The position numbers were made by a program, and so were the translations under genes. The notes beneath the pieces were generated by a model. It saw only the letters and a program-made list of their open reading frames with translations, did no database searches and was not told the origin of the DNA. Positions 6,401-7,177 of a stretch of DNA of 7,177 nt are shown here, one piece after another. This DNA is from Calditrichaceae bacterium (GTDB taxonomy: Bacteria > Calditrichota > Calditrichia > Calditrichales > Calditrichaceae): the NCBI GenBank assembly GCA_024763405.1, contig JANTFQ010000119.1, positions 1 through 7,177 on the forward strand, in the 5' to 3' direction. How positions within the stretch are numbered: position 1 is the first letter of the stretch; every line of letters begins with the position of its first letter.

Positions 6401-7177
6401 ACTGATTAAAGATGATGAAGGCCGGCCGAAATATTACGAAGGAACCGTTGAAGATATAACAGAGCAGAAACTAACGAAACAGTATCTGATAAAAGCAAAG
6501 AATGAAGCCGAAGCGGCAACGCGGGCAAAGAGTGAATTCCTGGCCAATATGAGTCATGAAATTCGCACACCGATGAATGGTGTGATTGGAATGACCGGTT
6601 TGTTGCTGGAAACAACCCTTACCAATGAACAACGTGATTTTGCCAATACCATTCAGGCAAGCGCCGATTCACTCCTGTCTGTGATCAATGATATTTTAGA
6701 TTTTTCTAAAATTGAAGCCGGTAAGCTGGATATGGAAAATATTGATTTTGACTTGCGGAATACGGTGGAAGATATTTCGAATGTTTTGGCTTTTAAAGCT
6801 TTTGACAAAGGCCTGGAACTGGCCTGCCTGATTTATCAGGATGTCCCGAGTCAGCTGCAGGGTGATCCGGGCAGGCTACGACAGATTTTAACAAATCTGG
6901 TCAACAACGCCATTAAATTTACCGCTGACGGCGAAGTTGTGATTCGTGTAAAAACCGAAACTGAAACCGATTCGGAAGCAATACTCCGTTTCGAGGTGGC
7001 AGACACCGGTATTGGAATTCCCAAACCACGTCAGCATCGTCTGTTTAAATCTTTTTCACAGGTGGATGCCTCCACCACCCGTAAATATGGTGGAACCGGC
7101 CTGGGTCTGGCGATTTCCAGACGTTTGTCGGAAATGATGGGCGGTCAGATTGGTGTTGAGAGTGAAGAAGGTAAAGG
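3483..7177 (+). CDS. HTCS-type membrane sensor kinase (14-blade propeller, Y_Y_Y, PAS, HisKA, HATPase_c), 3' end beyond the window
   Basis: A membrane histidine kinase that would sense a periplasmic ligand and pass phosphate to a response-regulator domain; 1231 codons are visible with no stop. Residues 1-36 are a signal peptide (R7, K9, R10, K13, then a hydrophobic run ending LLLAQ). Fourteen Reg_prop blades follow, most with the D-x-x-G-x-L-W-x-G-T core. Their tryptophans are W68, 113, 161, 208, 247, 294, 342, 389, 437, 484, 531, 578 and 621; the fourteenth (about 660-679) has Phe instead. Fourteen fits two seven-bladed propellers, as in Bacteroides HTCS proteins. Then come Y_Y_Y (about 746-805), one membrane helix (about 812-830), a coiled coil (833-880), PAS (about 880-995), HisKA with the H-box SHEIRTP (H1025), and HATPase_c with N-box NLVNNAIKFT (N1142), G1 DTGIGI (1174-1179), F-box RLFKSFSQVD and G2 GGTGLGLAI (1203-1211). 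The N-box has Asn where Gly is usual (NLVGN). The PAS between membrane and kinase is absent from classical HTCS. The start is forced: an in-frame TAA lies at 3459 and the ATG at 3483 is the first possible start; its ribosome site is weak (AGGT, 3473-3476). The H-box sequence resembles hybrid kinases, so receiver domains probably follow, but this is not seen. Confidence 0.93.
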   Translation, partial: MCLTTSRSKRLFKMLWIQIVFILFSIQLMPSLLLAQKPKITFRQITQDNGLSQASVHKIYQDYRGFMWLGTEDGLNRYDGRSFKIYKNSNDDLSSISYNHTGALFEDRSGTLWIGTVGGGLNKYNRAKDNFTRFRYDKKDTTSISNDFIYSIVQDNPGFLWVGTDFGLNKFNPKTKKFTRIYAGAKGGWNLSGNKIAVVYKDRSDRLWVGTNGKGLNRLNPGSRKFIQYLPKNTVLSILEDKSGLLWIGTESGLKTFDVRKNVFVNANIFSGAGKNISNVRVTDISQDKRGIIWIACDGGGLIRFQPKTQKFYQYKSDQNDSESLIDDHVYSVFEDASGILWAGTSSGLSRFDTAEKKFQLYRSKKNDPGSLNAKVIFSIFEDTKDIFWIGTYGGGLNRWDRKHNRFEHFMFDPANPHSVSSNKIRTILRDRFGVLWVGTENGLNQFDYKTKRFRRLYHIPGNPGSISSDFIRVIYEDRFGDLWIGTTDGLNLYQREEQRFVHFRNNPADSTSISSSYIYTITEDKNGVLWVGTIHGLNRFDRREKRFTAYFSEAGNPNALSNDEILSLYSDDSGFLWIGSAGGLNRFDLKKNIFTHYDEKNGMSNSLVFAVLGDVKGRIWLTTAKGMSRFDPKTEIFRNYDVSDGLQNNEFNLGARCKSSSGEFLFGGIDGINVFFPDSIKDNSYVPPVVITDFQLFNKSVAVSDGGQGRHILSKSITETDTLILSYTDQVIAFQFAALHYSSPEKNQYAYIMEGFEDRWNYVGNRNYANYTNLPAGRYTFKVKGSNSDNIWNEQPASIVVIITPPFWKTAWFRLLAFVAAILIILAIYKVRTKNIRERNLELKRLVDDRTRELLNTNDELKYEIKEREKVKLALDASEKRFRSIFENSSIGLYRTTPEGQIQVANPALIHMMGYKSFEELAQLNLEDNKNEFFEFRSKFREKLETNGEVTGWEDIWHRQDGTKIYIRESATLIKDDEGRPKYYEGTVEDITEQKLTKQYLIKAKNEAEAATRAKSEFLANMSHEIRTPMNGVIGMTGLLLETTLTNEQRDFANTIQASADSLLSVINDILDFSKIEAGKLDMENIDFDLRNTVEDISNVLAFKAFDKGLELACLIYQDVPSQLQGDPGRLRQILTNLVNNAIKFTADGEVVIRVKTETETDSEAILRFEVADTGIGIPKPRQHRLFKSFSQVDASTTRKYGGTGLGLAISRRLSEMMGGQIGVESEEGK
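3908..3929 (+). repeat. Inter-blade DNA repeat within the propeller region, copy 1
   Basis: A 22-base stretch starting CAGTATCAGTA and ending GATTTTATC is repeated at 4877-4898 with only two adjacent differences (AC here, GT there). It encodes the S-I-S-x-D-F-I linker before a blade. Similar but weaker versions occur near 3771 and 5018. It reflects blade duplication within the gene. Confidence 0.6.
4877..4898 (+). repeat. Inter-blade DNA repeat within the propeller region, copy 2
   Basis: Matches 3908-3929 at 20 of 22 bases, about 970 bases further on. It encodes S-I-S-S-D-F-I ahead of the blade with W484. Confidence 0.6.

Noticed and set aside
4163..6615. Several minus-strand open frames of 63-119 codons opposite the kinase gene
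   Set aside because: The plus-strand frame is continuous and domain-rich throughout; these are antisense shadows.

Overview
The window holds two large divergent genes and, to their left, a compact graveyard of accessory DNA. The composition is moderately AT-rich with very AT-rich spacers. The combination of a secreted M16 peptidase, a giant periplasmic-propeller sensor kinase of the Bacteroides HTCS type and a GxxExxY-family remnant suggests the FCB superphylum (Bacteroidota, Ignavibacteria, Calditrichota and relatives). A clear AGGAG ribosome site before the peptidase argues mildly against a typical Bacteroidota host. The placement is inference; there is no rRNA or marker gene here.

Left part (1-532): the first 43 bases are the start of a leftward gene for a secreted or membrane-anchored protein, cut by the window edge. 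Bases 145-532 carry the C-terminal half of a GxxExxY (PD-(D/E)XK-like) protein on the minus strand. It is a pseudogene: its N-terminal half is absent, it has a frameshift or small deletion near 494, and it is split by a 184-base MITE-like element (264-447). That element has 15-base perfect terminal inverted repeats and a core of two strong hairpins enclosed by a third stem.

Middle (533-3121, minus): a complete 862-residue secreted M16 zinc peptidase with an intact HxxEH site, a good ribosome site and a plausible sigma-70-type promoter. Tandem GTAACA repeats overlap that promoter.

Right part (3483-7177, plus): the first 1231 codons of a very large membrane sensor kinase. It has a signal peptide, fourteen propeller blades (probably two seven-bladed propellers), a Y_Y_Y domain, one membrane helix, a coiled coil, a PAS domain, HisKA and HATPase_c. 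The window ends just after the G2 box, so any receiver or DNA-binding output domain lies outside.

The peptidase and kinase are divergent across a 361-base spacer. A sensor that detects a periplasmic ligand beside a secreted peptidase makes a regulatory link possible, but nothing in the sequence proves it. I found no wholly new system. The most unusual part of the window is the nested insertion in the pseudogene.
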